Virus record (IMG/VR): IMGVR_UViG_3300046007_013798
Location: 1-22,439 of that record
From: a virus
Direction: 5' to 3' (one strand)
Length of the DNA stretch: 22,439 nucleotides
The notes beneath the pieces were generated by a model. That model saw only the letters and a program-made list of their open reading frames with translations, did not search any database and was not told where the DNA came from. A program made the position numbers and the translations under genes. The first letter of the stretch is position 1; every line of letters starts with the position of its first letter. This document shows, piece after piece, positions 6,340 through 14,699 of the stretch.

Positions 6340-9174
6340 TTATACTTTATAAGTTTTTAATTTTCCTTGATCAGCTAATTTATAAGCTTTAGCTATTAAT
6401 CCGTTTTTATCTTTATCTCTACCTATTCTTATATGAAAATGATTACCTGTAGCTGCTTTTGTTGGAGTAGCATATTCATTTATAAATGATATTGGAAGAT
6501 TTCTATTCCCAGCAGCAAATCCTTGGAGGAGTAAATCTATCTTATTTCTATCTCCTTCACTAGCAGGTCTAGGAGTGATTACAAAATCTAGTCCATTTCC
6601 TGTTTTATGGGCTGAATTATAATCTAAAGTTTGATGATAAAAATCATTACCTGAGGTTACTTCAATTCCCATATTGGGGTATTCTTGTTTTATGGCTCTA
6701 AAAACAGCAGAAGCATATTTTACTAATGCAGGTGTTATATCTCCCCCGCTTGAAATTTCTTTACGTTTTTCTGTATAATTTAAACTTCTTAAAACAGCTC
6801 GTAAAGCATCAGCATTTGGAGTATTTTTATTATTAATAATAGCATTTAAAGCTGAGCTTTTAGTGTTAGCAGCTGGGATCGCCGCACTATTAACACCCCC
6901 AGATCCTCTAGCTGATGCTGGGGTAGATAAGGTAGCCATATCGTTATCTCCTTTAGGCATGCTTAAACTTTCTATTTTAGTGGCCCAACCATTTGAATCA
7001 ACATCATGAGTTAATCCTTTAACTATAAAATCAACATTATCTCTATAATTCTTAGGCAAAAACTCATCAGTTATAGTATATTTTTGAAATATCTCAGGCC
7101 CAGATATCCCATCTAAGGTTAAATTAAGTGAAATTGGTATAAAACTTTTTGGAGGTGTATTTGGATTTTGATTAAGATATCTAGTGTATCGGATTTTTAA
7201 ATAATCTTTAGCTGAGGTACTTAAATTAACAAGGTTATCTCCCCAATCTCCAACACTATATAATTTTATATAATTAGCGGCATCATTTAATAAACCTATA
7301 AAAGTAGTATCATCTTCTTTTGTTACGGGGGTAACTTTATTAGTTACAATTCGATCAGTTAAACCTTTATTCCATCTAGAGAAAGCCACAGATTCTACAC
7401 CTACATCTTCATTGTTGGCTTGGGCTCCAATAGCTATTTGAGTAGATAAATTAGGAGTTATTTCTGAGGTAATAGAAATGTCTTTAACAAAATTACCAAT
7501 TCCGGGTCTAACTAAACCAACATTAATTTTTGTAGGGGGATTAGTTTTAACTATTGGCCCAGGGTTGGAACGATCTATAACATATAGAGTGTTATCTTCA
7601 CCATTATAATAAGGTTCTAAAGCTACTAAACCAGCTAAAGCGTCATTAATTTTAGTTAATAAAGAAGAAAGAAAATCAAAAAGTGATAAGTTCCCCTCAG
7701 AATCTAAATTATCAGTTATAGTGGTTGTTATTTGATCTATGTTAATAAACATATACATATAATTTTTTATACCCCCTCCACTCATAATAAAAGCATTCCC
7801 AATTGGATCAGTCAAAACCCCAGCGCTATATGTTATACCATCATCTTTAAATACAAAACTAGCATTTGAACTTACTAAACATACCTTAGGATCAGCTGAG
7901 AATAGTTGGGGGTAGGTGAAACATTTGTTAGTATCATAGTTACAGTCTATATCAAATATAGGCGGTAAATTACCCTGTGATGTATCATATTTTAAGCAAA
8001 AACATTTAATTAATCTTAATAAAGCTCCTAAAGTTATATAATATTGAGCTTCACCATCTGTTTTAGGTGATAATTTTATAACTTCTTTAAAAGCCTTATC
8101 AGTACCTTCATTAAAATTATTACTAACTTTAATATTTAATTTAGCTGTTTCTCTTAATTTTTCTTCAGACAATTTATCAGGAAAATAACTAATTGTAAAA
8201 TTACCTCCTGAATCAGTTACCTCAGCAGGAGTCCCTAAAGGGAGATCACTTTCAAACCACCCTGTACCATCTAATGATCGTTTAACAGCTCCTAATAATT
8301 TACCTAAGATACTACTCTCAGCTGGGTTTTGAGGGTTGGTAGGTTGAGTACCCCCTTCACTTGGTGAAGGAGTAGTTATAGTCAAAGATTCTATTACATC
8401 TCCATGAGATACAGCTTTAACTGTTATTTCATATTCACCATTAGGTTTAACTCCCCAAGAGTAGTTAGTTACCCATCCTAAAAATCCATCATAATTTCCA
8501 TAACTATTTTTTCGCTCTTGTTTAATAGCTTCTAAAATAGATTTTAACCTACTATCTCCTGGCCCTGAAGTGGATTTTGGGTTGAAAAAAGTTTCATAAA
8601 CACCATCTCGGGGACTAGTTACTAAATTTCCACCATTATCAAAATACATACTATGACCCCACTCTAATAAAATAGTATATTTTAACCTTAAATAAAGAGT
8701 CTCAATAACATTAAATTGATAAACATTATGACATTTTATTTTGATTGTAGCTTCTTTAAGAGAACCTTGACCTTTTGGGGTTACATTAATGGACTCTATA
8801 CCAGGCATTGGAACTAAACCAAAATCATCAGCTGAGTTAAATCCGTAAGCTTCTCTTAGACTAAGGTTAGAATTATAACTAGAAGCAAGACCTCCTTTTA
8901 GTTTTTTAGATAATGAATCAATAGTATTATAAGTACCTCCAAATAAAGTATACTTACGAGCTAAAAAAGAACCTTGATCACCTGTAGAAAAACCAAGTTC
9001 AGTTAATTTACCACTAGTGACATCTACCCCAGAACAAAGTCTTACCCAACTAGTTTTTCCAGTTTCGTAAGCTAAAATATTATTATCTTTTTGAAAAGCT
9101 CCTAACTTACTTTGTCTAATTTTTATCTGCCCATCAACGTAATCAGCAAAACTTTCACCTATAATCTGTCCCAT
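6340..9174 (-). CDS. Baseplate hub / spike protein with C-terminal M15-type peptidase
   Basis: This 944-aa protein carries hub-like beta-rich regions from the N terminus (QIIGESFADYVDGQIKIRQ; GIESINVTPKGQGSLKEATI; YLRLKYTILLEWGHSMYF) to about residue 740. A linker rich in Ala, Ser and Gly (about 750-795) follows, then a C-terminal enzyme-like domain (about 795-944). That domain has S854-A-H856-K-T-G859-N-G-L-D863, matching the SxHxxGxxxD zinc-binding motif of peptidase family M15, and H912-F-H914 near the end, which supplies the third ligand. It would cut peptidoglycan peptides during penetration, a job done in T4 by the lysozyme in gp5. A Cys cluster (C391, C393, C411, C418, C432) may bind metal or form disulfides. 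The next gene starts 3 nt after its stop. Confidence 0.75.
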   Translation of the reverse strand: MGQIIGESFADYVDGQIKIRQSKLGAFQKDNNILAYETGKTSWVRLCSGVDVTSGKLTELGFSTGDQGSFLARKYTLFGGTYNTIDSLSKKLKGGLASSYNSNLSLREAYGFNSADDFGLVPMPGIESINVTPKGQGSLKEATIKIKCHNVYQFNVIETLYLRLKYTILLEWGHSMYFDNGGNLVTSPRDGVYETFFNPKSTSGPGDSRLKSILEAIKQERKNSYGNYDGFLGWVTNYSWGVKPNGEYEITVKAVSHGDVIESLTITTPSPSEGGTQPTNPQNPAESSILGKLLGAVKRSLDGTGWFESDLPLGTPAEVTDSGGNFTISYFPDKLSEEKLRETAKLNIKVSNNFNEGTDKAFKEVIKLSPKTDGEAQYYITLGALLRLIKCFCLKYDTSQGNLPPIFDIDCNYDTNKCFTYPQLFSADPKVCLVSSNASFVFKDDGITYSAGVLTDPIGNAFIMSGGGIKNYMYMFINIDQITTTITDNLDSEGNLSLFDFLSSLLTKINDALAGLVALEPYYNGEDNTLYVIDRSNPGPIVKTNPPTKINVGLVRPGIGNFVKDISITSEITPNLSTQIAIGAQANNEDVGVESVAFSRWNKGLTDRIVTNKVTPVTKEDDTTFIGLLNDAANYIKLYSVGDWGDNLVNLSTSAKDYLKIRYTRYLNQNPNTPPKSFIPISLNLTLDGISGPEIFQKYTITDEFLPKNYRDNVDFIVKGLTHDVDSNGWATKIESLSMPKGDNDMATLSTPASARGSGGVNSAAIPAANTKSSALNAIINNKNTPNADALRAVLRSLNYTEKRKEISSGGDITPALVKYASAVFRAIKQEYPNMGIEVTSGNDFYHQTLDYNSAHKTGNGLDFVITPRPASEGDRNKIDLLLQGFAAGNRNLPISFINEYATPTKAATGNHFHIRIGRDKDKNGLIAKAYKLADQGKLKTYKV

Positions 9175-9182
9175 ATTTTTAA

Positions 9183-9488
9183 TTATATTTGATTTAACAA
9201 CCTATAATCTGATAAAATTTCTGTTATTTCAATAGGTATTCTAATTTGAACTCCTAAAGGAGGATATAATGAGTTAAAAGGTAATTTAGGGTTAGCTAAA
9301 GGTATAATCCACCATAAAGTATGATCTCTATAATACTCTATAGCATATAAATCATATCTATCTTCTTCTTGAGATATAACATAAAAATCAGTATCTCTAT
9401 AAGCTATTTCAGGATACCTAGCCCCATAATAATATTGTCTTCCTAATGAAGATGTTACTATAGGAGTCACATTAACATACCTATTCAT
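9183..9488 (-). CDS. 53: Baseplate wedge protein with LysM-like fold, T4 gp53-like
   Basis: This 101-aa protein matches the short form of gp53-like proteins. After ARYPEIAYRDTDFYVISQEE comes DRYDLYAIEYYRDHTLWWII and then the closing YPPLGVQIRIPIEITEIL. The D-x-L-A-x-x-Y-Y-x-D-x-x-L-W-W pattern and the final IRIP strand are those of a LysM-type domain, which in gp53 mediates wedge-to-wedge or wedge-to-hub contact. T4 gp53 is 196 aa, so this one is essentially only the LysM-like core. It lies between the 748-aa baseplate gene and the hub gene with gaps under 10 nt, and so is part of a single baseplate operon. Confidence 0.7.
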   Translation of the reverse strand: MNRYVNVTPIVTSSLGRQYYYGARYPEIAYRDTDFYVISQEEDRYDLYAIEYYRDHTLWWIIPLANPKLPFNSLYPPLGVQIRIPIEITEILSDYRLLNQI

Positions 9489-9491
9489 TTT

Positions 9492-11738
9492 TTATTCTAA
9501 AGGATTATCTTTATTTGAAATAAATGTTGAAGATCCATCTATAAGCTTATTATTATTATCAGCTATTACTGTAAAGTCAAACCCACTAACTTTAATTACC
9601 TTTGGTAACTTATAACCTGAACTTTCTCCTCTTGACCCATAGCCAGTTCGGCCTATGTCAAATCCTCCGTCAAATACCGGTTCAATTGAAAAACCTTTTA
9701 AAATACATGGGGTGTCTCTAAGATAATTTCCAAATGTAAGTTTAACAAAATTCCCACGTAAATAACCAGCCCCACTATAATTAGGAGCTAAATGACGAAT
9801 AAGATTTTGAAGTTTACTATAAATGGCTTTCATTTGATTATGGTGGGGAACTTCTATAGTAAAATCTAGTTTAATACTTCTACCAAAAGACTTATACTTA
9901 TAAAAAGAAGTACCATACCCTACATAATTATATTCATCATAAGAACTATTTATACTATCATTAAAAGATTCAATATAAGCCTGCCAGTATAGATATTGAT
10001 TATTCCCTGGGTTATTAGCATTTATAAGGTTTAAAGCGAAAGGGTATAATTGGTTACTAAATGGAGGAGAAGAACTTATAGGAGCGGTATTTAATTTTCT
10101 TGTATTTTCAGTATTAAATAAGTCTCTTTGGTTTCTAACTTGATTAAAATTTTCTTCTCCTAAAAAAGGAGAATTAATAACTCTATAATTAGGAAAAAAA
10201 GTTTGTTTTTTTGTATTAGGATCAGCAAACATATCAACTTCTCCTTGTCTACCTATTTGATATAAACTAGCATTTTTGTCTTCCCTTTTACTAGGGGTCC
10301 ATTCATAACGGTATTTGTCTCCATGACCATCATTAAGTTTATTTTGATCTAAAGGACCATATCTTTTTAATTGTTGATTTTCTTCATTAAATCCTGATTT
10401 ATCTTCCCCAGGTTGGGAGAAAGGGGCGTCAGGCCTATCTTGACCTCCATCATATACTTTTGAAACTCCTAATAAATTAGTATAATGTGAAAGAGTTTTA
10501 AGAGAAGTAGTATTAGAAGAAACTTGTAGGGATGAAGAAATAAGAGAATCCTTATTAGGATCAGTACTTAAAGTACTATTATTATCTTGTGGACCATAAG
10601 TTTTTAATTGAGAACCATCCTCAGGATTAATCCCTAAAAATTCAGGATCAGGGTCAGGAACTTGAATACCACTTATTTCAGTATAAGTAAAGTATTCACT
10701 AGAAGCTCCTAATAAATTAGTTAAATTTAAAGAAGTTTTAGAATTATTAGATTCATTTCTAGAAAATTCTAAAGATTTATCAATAAGTTTGGAACTTTTA
10801 CTTAGAGTACTTAAAGTGTTATTGTTACTTTGAGGGCCAAAAGTTTTAGATTGAGAACCATCTCCATCATTTATCCCTGTAATTTCCTCATTAGGCTTTG
10901 GAACTTCTATTCCACTAATTTTTTCCCCTGAGCGGGAGAAATACTGAGTAGTAGCTCCTAAAAGATTAAATAAGTTTAATCCTGTAATTGAATTAACTAT
11001 TTGGTCTTTAGAGTTATCTTTTGATATTGATATTTTTTCACCGCTATATCCTTTAGAACCTACTGTAAATTCTGTTCTATTAATAGAAGTATTTAATCCT
11101 GTTATACCTGCTCCAGGCCCACCTAAATAATTAGATATTAACCTATCATTAAAAAGAGCAATGCCATATTTAGTAGCATTAAGATCATTTACTCTAAGAA
11201 TTTTAGAAAATTTAGAGCCACTATCTTTTTCTAAACCTATTTTTTTTCTTGATAAAATGACAAGCCTATTATCTTCAGGCTGGGAAAAGTTGTTTTTATA
11301 TTCAGTATAGTAGGTGTTTCCTCCTATATTAAAAGAAAAATTACCTATATTAATAGGAGTGCTAGGTAAATCAATAGGAGTTTCACCTAAAAGATTTAAA
11401 TGGGTACCTATAGCATTAACACCAACTTGGGCTATAGTACTAGTTGGTAAATATAAATTTCTAGGTGCTCCTGGTATTTTAGGATTTTGGGCTGCTAAAA
11501 GGTTAGTGTTAGCTATAAATCTAAGTCCTCTAACTGTGGTAAATAATTGAGTTAATCTAGAAACATCTTCAAATCCTCTTCTTAAGGCTCCATCCCTTAA
11601 TATAAAATCAGGGATGTCAACTGGTCTTTCATCCGGTATGGGTTTAGTAATGAAAGGTTCCTTACTACTACCCATATTAGGTCTATCAAGTCCATATTTT
11701 ATAGACTTGAGATTTGTTTTTAGATCAACTAAAGGCAT
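9492..11738 (-). CDS. Baseplate / tube-initiation structural protein with three internal repeats
   Basis: This 748-aa protein has three parts. The N-terminal 150 residues start with LKSIKYGLDRPNMGSSKEPF. The middle (about 250-470) holds three diverged copies of a repeat of about 80 residues, each with NLLGA/V near its start (about 254, 337 and 417), a GI-x-V-P-x-P-type segment in the first two, and a (K-x-Y/F)GP-x-x-N-x-L motif. The C-terminal 170 residues have the pattern YIESFNDSINSSYDEYNYVG, RSIKLDFTIEVPHHNQMKAI, SGAGYLRGNFVKLTFGNYLRDTPCIL. This resembles the tube-like domain of baseplate proteins that start or cap the tail tube (T4 gp48/gp54 role). The repeats are unusual for that role. 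It is spaced 3 nt from the gp53-like gene. Confidence 0.6.
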   Translation of the reverse strand: MPLVDLKTNLKSIKYGLDRPNMGSSKEPFITKPIPDERPVDIPDFILRDGALRRGFEDVSRLTQLFTTVRGLRFIANTNLLAAQNPKIPGAPRNLYLPTSTIAQVGVNAIGTHLNLLGETPIDLPSTPINIGNFSFNIGGNTYYTEYKNNFSQPEDNRLVILSRKKIGLEKDSGSKFSKILRVNDLNATKYGIALFNDRLISNYLGGPGAGITGLNTSINRTEFTVGSKGYSGEKISISKDNSKDQIVNSITGLNLFNLLGATTQYFSRSGEKISGIEVPKPNEEITGINDGDGSQSKTFGPQSNNNTLSTLSKSSKLIDKSLEFSRNESNNSKTSLNLTNLLGASSEYFTYTEISGIQVPDPDPEFLGINPEDGSQLKTYGPQDNNSTLSTDPNKDSLISSSLQVSSNTTSLKTLSHYTNLLGVSKVYDGGQDRPDAPFSQPGEDKSGFNEENQQLKRYGPLDQNKLNDGHGDKYRYEWTPSKREDKNASLYQIGRQGEVDMFADPNTKKQTFFPNYRVINSPFLGEENFNQVRNQRDLFNTENTRKLNTAPISSSPPFSNQLYPFALNLINANNPGNNQYLYWQAYIESFNDSINSSYDEYNYVGYGTSFYKYKSFGRSIKLDFTIEVPHHNQMKAIYSKLQNLIRHLAPNYSGAGYLRGNFVKLTFGNYLRDTPCILKGFSIEPVFDGGFDIGRTGYGSRGESSGYKLPKVIKVSGFDFTVIADNNNKLIDGSSTFISNKDNPLE

Positions 11739-11742
11739 TTAG

Positions 11743-11967
11743 TTAGAAAGTTCTCCCTTCAGGAGCGTTATTTCTATAATTATTTGAAGGGATTTTGCCG
11801 TTTAAATCTAAAATAGAAGGAGCAGGTTTGTTTTTTAATCTAGGTTTACCATTTAAAGAATATTCATCATGTAATTTAGATCCTTTAAAATTAGGGATTT
11901 TAGCATCTCCTCCATCTAAGTTAGAGTAAATTGATCCTTGATTGAGTAGTTGATTAATTATTGCCAT
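11743..11967 (-). CDS. Small unknown protein at the head of the baseplate genes
   Basis: This 74-aa hydrophilic protein (Asn, Lys, Gly, Pro-rich, including LKNKPAPSILDLNGKIP) has no membrane segment and few predicted secondary elements. I do not recognise a family. It ends 4 nt before the start of the 748-aa baseplate gene and begins 16 nt after the tape measure gene, so it is cotranscribed with both. A minor baseplate or linker role is possible from context only. Confidence 0.6.
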   Translation of the reverse strand: MAIINQLLNQGSIYSNLDGGDAKIPNFKGSKLHDEYSLNGKPRLKNKPAPSILDLNGKIPSNNYRNNAPEGRTF

Positions 11968-11970
11968 GTT

Positions 11971-11979
11971 TATAAATAT
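11971..11979 (-). promoter_or_regulatory. ATATTTATA motif upstream of the 74-aa gene
   Basis: Exact motif only 3 nt before the ATG at 11967, inside a 16-nt gap. The spacing is too short for promoting this start with a leader, so it may act as a leader element or drive the downstream baseplate genes. Confidence 0.3.
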
Positions 11980-11983
11980 TTAA

Positions 11984-14374
11984 TTATTGCATCTTATAAG
12001 ATCCCACAGTCAAAGCAGTACCAACCTTATTACCATCTAAAGTGACAGTACCTTCTTTAGCTAATAATTGATTTAATATGGTGTTCATTTGGTCCATTTT
12101 AGCTAAAAGAGGACTTAAATCCATTGAGGGAGATGATGTTGGAGATGAAGAACCTTTTCTTCCTAGCTCTGTCCCAGCTACAACAGAATCATTTTCATTT
12201 AGTTTATAAGTTCCCTTCTCTCCAGAAACAACTAATCCCCCTTTAGGGTCTATCATACCATCATTCAAACCGATAGCTGAAGTTACTGCTTCTTTAAAAC
12301 TAAAGTCAATAGGTGAAATATTAACACCGGGTATTTTGTTAACCAAACGGAGGGCTCCGTTAATTGTCTCAGTGACTAGAATTGCAAAAACATCAAATGG
12401 AGCTAAAAGGACTCCTATAGCTGCCTTCCCTATACTCTTAAACCCAGATTCAAAATCTCCTTTAATTATACTTGTTATTCCTTTAAAAAAATCTTGAACA
12501 TTTTCTAAAGGAATTTTTATATTTTCTGATATTATATTACCAATAGTTTTAAGTCCATTAAGTATTGGAAATAATAATATATTAAGTAAAGGTAAAATAG
12601 TCGCGACTATATCCATTAAGGGAGATATTATATCTAGTATAGGCTCAGCTATCATTACAAATACATCTTGTAATTTAGCCATAGTAGCGTTAAAACGTTC
12701 TTGTACAGATTGAGATTTAAGTTGGGCCGCTAATTTTTCATCACCTAATTTAGCGGCTATAGCGTCATCTGATAAGCCTTGTTTTTTAAGTTTGTTATAA
12801 GCTTCTTGGGCTGTTCCTTCTTTCTCTCCTAATTTAGCTAAAACTTCTCTATCTAAAATAGATTGAGCTAAATCATCACGGGATAACCCAACAGATTTAG
12901 CTAAGGCTTCTTGTTGAATAACATTCATCCTACCAAACTCAGCTGACCCTCCTATTTGCTTAGCAACTTCAGCAGCGGCTTCTCCTGTTTTACCTTGTAA
13001 AGCTAAAAATCTAGCCTGTTCAAAATTTAATTGTTTACCAGTTAATAATTCAGCTTCTATTTCAGACTCAATAGAGGATTGAAAATTAAGTAATCCTTCA
13101 GATATTTTAGAAGCTTGTTCTAAATTAAGACCAAACTTTTTAGCTTGAAGAACATTATCAGCTAAAGCTTTAGTATTTTTATTAAATGTTAAAACTGTAG
13201 CAGCTCCTGTTTTAGCTACTTCTTCAACAATTTCTTTTTCATTAAGAGCTAATTTATTAGTGACATTAAAAGCAGACGCAGCTCCTAATATAGAGGCTGT
13301 ATTTTTAGATAAATCACCACCTGTAGCTTGGGTAATTTTACCTAAAGAAGTAGCAGCTTCAGCACTATAACCAGCTTGTTCTGTTATTTGAGTATAATCT
13401 TTTAATAATTCCCCACTTAATAAAGCATTAGTACCAAAAGCTTTACTTAAAGACATTTGAGCTTTGACTAAATTTTCAGTTGTGATATGAGTTTCACCTG
13501 AAAGAAGGGCTATCTCAGACATTGATGAAACCATATTTAAACTTTCATCATAGCTAACTCCCATATTTTTAGCTAATTCTCCTGTGTTTTTATCAGTTTT
13601 AATTAAAGCATCTACTAATTGAGTTATGGCGAATTGAATTAGATTAGCTTTGGAAAGCATTCCCTTTAAATTTTCTCCTGCTCTTTTAGTGAATTCTCCA
13701 ACAACATTAAATTCTTGACTTAATCCCTCAGCGGCTTGACCAGCTTTTAAGGTATCATTTAAAGCCTCTGAAAAACCAAAGTCTGGGAGTCCAAGTTTTG
13801 AAAGAGCTTTGTCAATTCCACCTGCTATTTTAGGCATAAAGCCTAACTTACTATTTATGTTTTCATAAGTATCTTCAATATCCTTTAAATTTTTTTCTAA
13901 ATCTTGAGTTGATGCTATTTGTTTATCTATCTCTTCTGTTGATTTTCCTTGTTTTATGTATGCATCTCTTACATTTCTTAAATTATTAAGATTTTCTCGA
14001 GTTTGTTCTTTTAATTTTTTAAGAATCTTATCATTAAGATCACTTTCACCTCTTCTAATAGATAAAGCTTGTCTAGCTATATTACTAATATCACTAAGAG
14101 ATGATCTTTGCATTTTAAGATACACATCTTGTTTAGAAAGTTCATTTAAACTATCAGTAAAAGATTTATTAATATAATCTAAATCATCTCTAACACTGTC
14201 TAGTCTATCTTCAACTCCTCTTAAACCATCTTCTAAAGCTCTAACTGCGGTAGTAGCATCTCTAAATTGATTAACATCAAAATTTTGAAAAGGATTAGTT
14301 TCTCCTAATCGTCTATAAGCAGCTTCTAATTTATCTAATAATCTTTGGATTTCTTGAGGGTTAGGAGTAGCCAT
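11984..14374 (-). CDS. Tail tape measure protein (T4 gp29 functional counterpart)
   Basis: This 796-aa protein has the standard tape measure layout. The N-terminal part (about residues 1-180) is a long charged coiled-coil region (VRALEDGLRGVEDRLDSVRD, EQTRENLNNLRNVRDAY). The middle is Ala/Leu-rich and helical with repeated SLGKITQATGG-type segments. Hydrophobic stretches follow at about 565-615 (FVMIAEPILDIISPLMDIVA and onward) and about 645-672 (IGVLLAPFDVFAILVTETIN). A soluble C-terminal tail ends the protein. It sits just downstream of the chaperone pair, the usual place. At roughly 0.15 nm per residue the length suggests a tail near 120 nm, longer than T4 (gp29 is 590 aa); this is inference. 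Sequence identity to gp29 itself is not evident. Confidence 0.85.
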   Translation of the reverse strand: MATPNPQEIQRLLDKLEAAYRRLGETNPFQNFDVNQFRDATTAVRALEDGLRGVEDRLDSVRDDLDYINKSFTDSLNELSKQDVYLKMQRSSLSDISNIARQALSIRRGESDLNDKILKKLKEQTRENLNNLRNVRDAYIKQGKSTEEIDKQIASTQDLEKNLKDIEDTYENINSKLGFMPKIAGGIDKALSKLGLPDFGFSEALNDTLKAGQAAEGLSQEFNVVGEFTKRAGENLKGMLSKANLIQFAITQLVDALIKTDKNTGELAKNMGVSYDESLNMVSSMSEIALLSGETHITTENLVKAQMSLSKAFGTNALLSGELLKDYTQITEQAGYSAEAATSLGKITQATGGDLSKNTASILGAASAFNVTNKLALNEKEIVEEVAKTGAATVLTFNKNTKALADNVLQAKKFGLNLEQASKISEGLLNFQSSIESEIEAELLTGKQLNFEQARFLALQGKTGEAAAEVAKQIGGSAEFGRMNVIQQEALAKSVGLSRDDLAQSILDREVLAKLGEKEGTAQEAYNKLKKQGLSDDAIAAKLGDEKLAAQLKSQSVQERFNATMAKLQDVFVMIAEPILDIISPLMDIVATILPLLNILLFPILNGLKTIGNIISENIKIPLENVQDFFKGITSIIKGDFESGFKSIGKAAIGVLLAPFDVFAILVTETINGALRLVNKIPGVNISPIDFSFKEAVTSAIGLNDGMIDPKGGLVVSGEKGTYKLNENDSVVAGTELGRKGSSSPTSSPSMDLSPLLAKMDQMNTILNQLLAKEGTVTLDGNKVGTALTVGSYKMQ

Positions 14375-14393
14375 TTAATATAATTTATTTTGT

Positions 14394-14402
14394 TATAAAT
14401 AT
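14394..14402 (-). promoter_or_regulatory. ATATTTATA motif upstream of the tape measure gene
   Basis: Exact motif directly following the U-tract of the chaperone terminator and 19 nt before the ATG at 14374. This is the same terminator-motif-gene layout and the same spacing as at 15422-15430. Confidence 0.5.
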
Positions 14403-14403
14403 G

Positions 14404-14438
14404 AAAAAGTAAGACCCTTACTTATATGTAGGGGTCTT
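14404..14438 (-). terminator. Intrinsic terminator after the chaperone unit
   Basis: In gene direction the sequence is AAGACCC, then a short inner stem TAC/GTA with one mismatch, then GGGTCTT (plus 14411-14438), followed by ACTTTTTC. The stop codon of the second chaperone frame (14418-14420) lies inside the 3' arm region, so termination is placed immediately at the end of translation. Confidence 0.75.
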
Positions 14439-14699
14439 CAAAAATTCCGGGGCTTGGATTTTACCTTTAGAATCTATAACTGTGGTTTTACCTTGACCAG
14501 AAGATTTTTCATATTCTTCTCTTTCTTTAGAGTAATAATTTTGTATCTCATTAAAAGTAAATCTTCTAAGCCATATGGGCATGTTATAAATTTCACTCCA
14601 TGAGTATCCTCCTTTACCATGAAATACTATTTCATGAATTTGCTTAAATAAACCTAGTCTAGCTTGAGGGATTATATCAAATGTCAGGCCAAAAAAAGT
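14418..14699 (-). CDS. Second frame of the tail assembly chaperone (gpT-like), probably expressed by frameshift
   Basis: Between the gp26-like stop and the tape measure gene there is an open frame of about 93 codons. From 14690 it encodes 90 residues: GLTFDIIPQARLGLFKQIHE, then VFHGKGGYSWSEIYNMPIWL, then RRFTFNEIQNYYSKEREEYE, ending KTPTYK. The central part (SWSEIYNMPIWLRRFTFNEI) resembles short second-frame chaperones that precede tape measure genes. The only in-frame ATG is about a third of the way in (NMPIW) and would remove the conserved front. The frame opens inside the end of the gp26-like gene at the T7 run. The most economical reading is a frameshifted extension, as in lambda G/T. A homopolymer sequencing error that splits one gene is the alternative. 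Confidence 0.65.
   Translation of the reverse strand, partial: TFFGLTFDIIPQARLGLFKQIHEIVFHGKGGYSWSEIYNMPIWLRRFTFNEIQNYYSKEREEYEKSSGQGKTTVIDSKGKIQAPEFLKTPTYK

Noticed and set aside
14599-14613. Strong Shine-Dalgarno-like GGAGG before an ATG in the second chaperone frame region
   Set aside because: The ATG it serves reads ATG GAG TGA and stops after two codons. The GGAGGA simply encodes Gly-Gly in the gpT-like frame, and the in-frame ATG is about 20 nt away.
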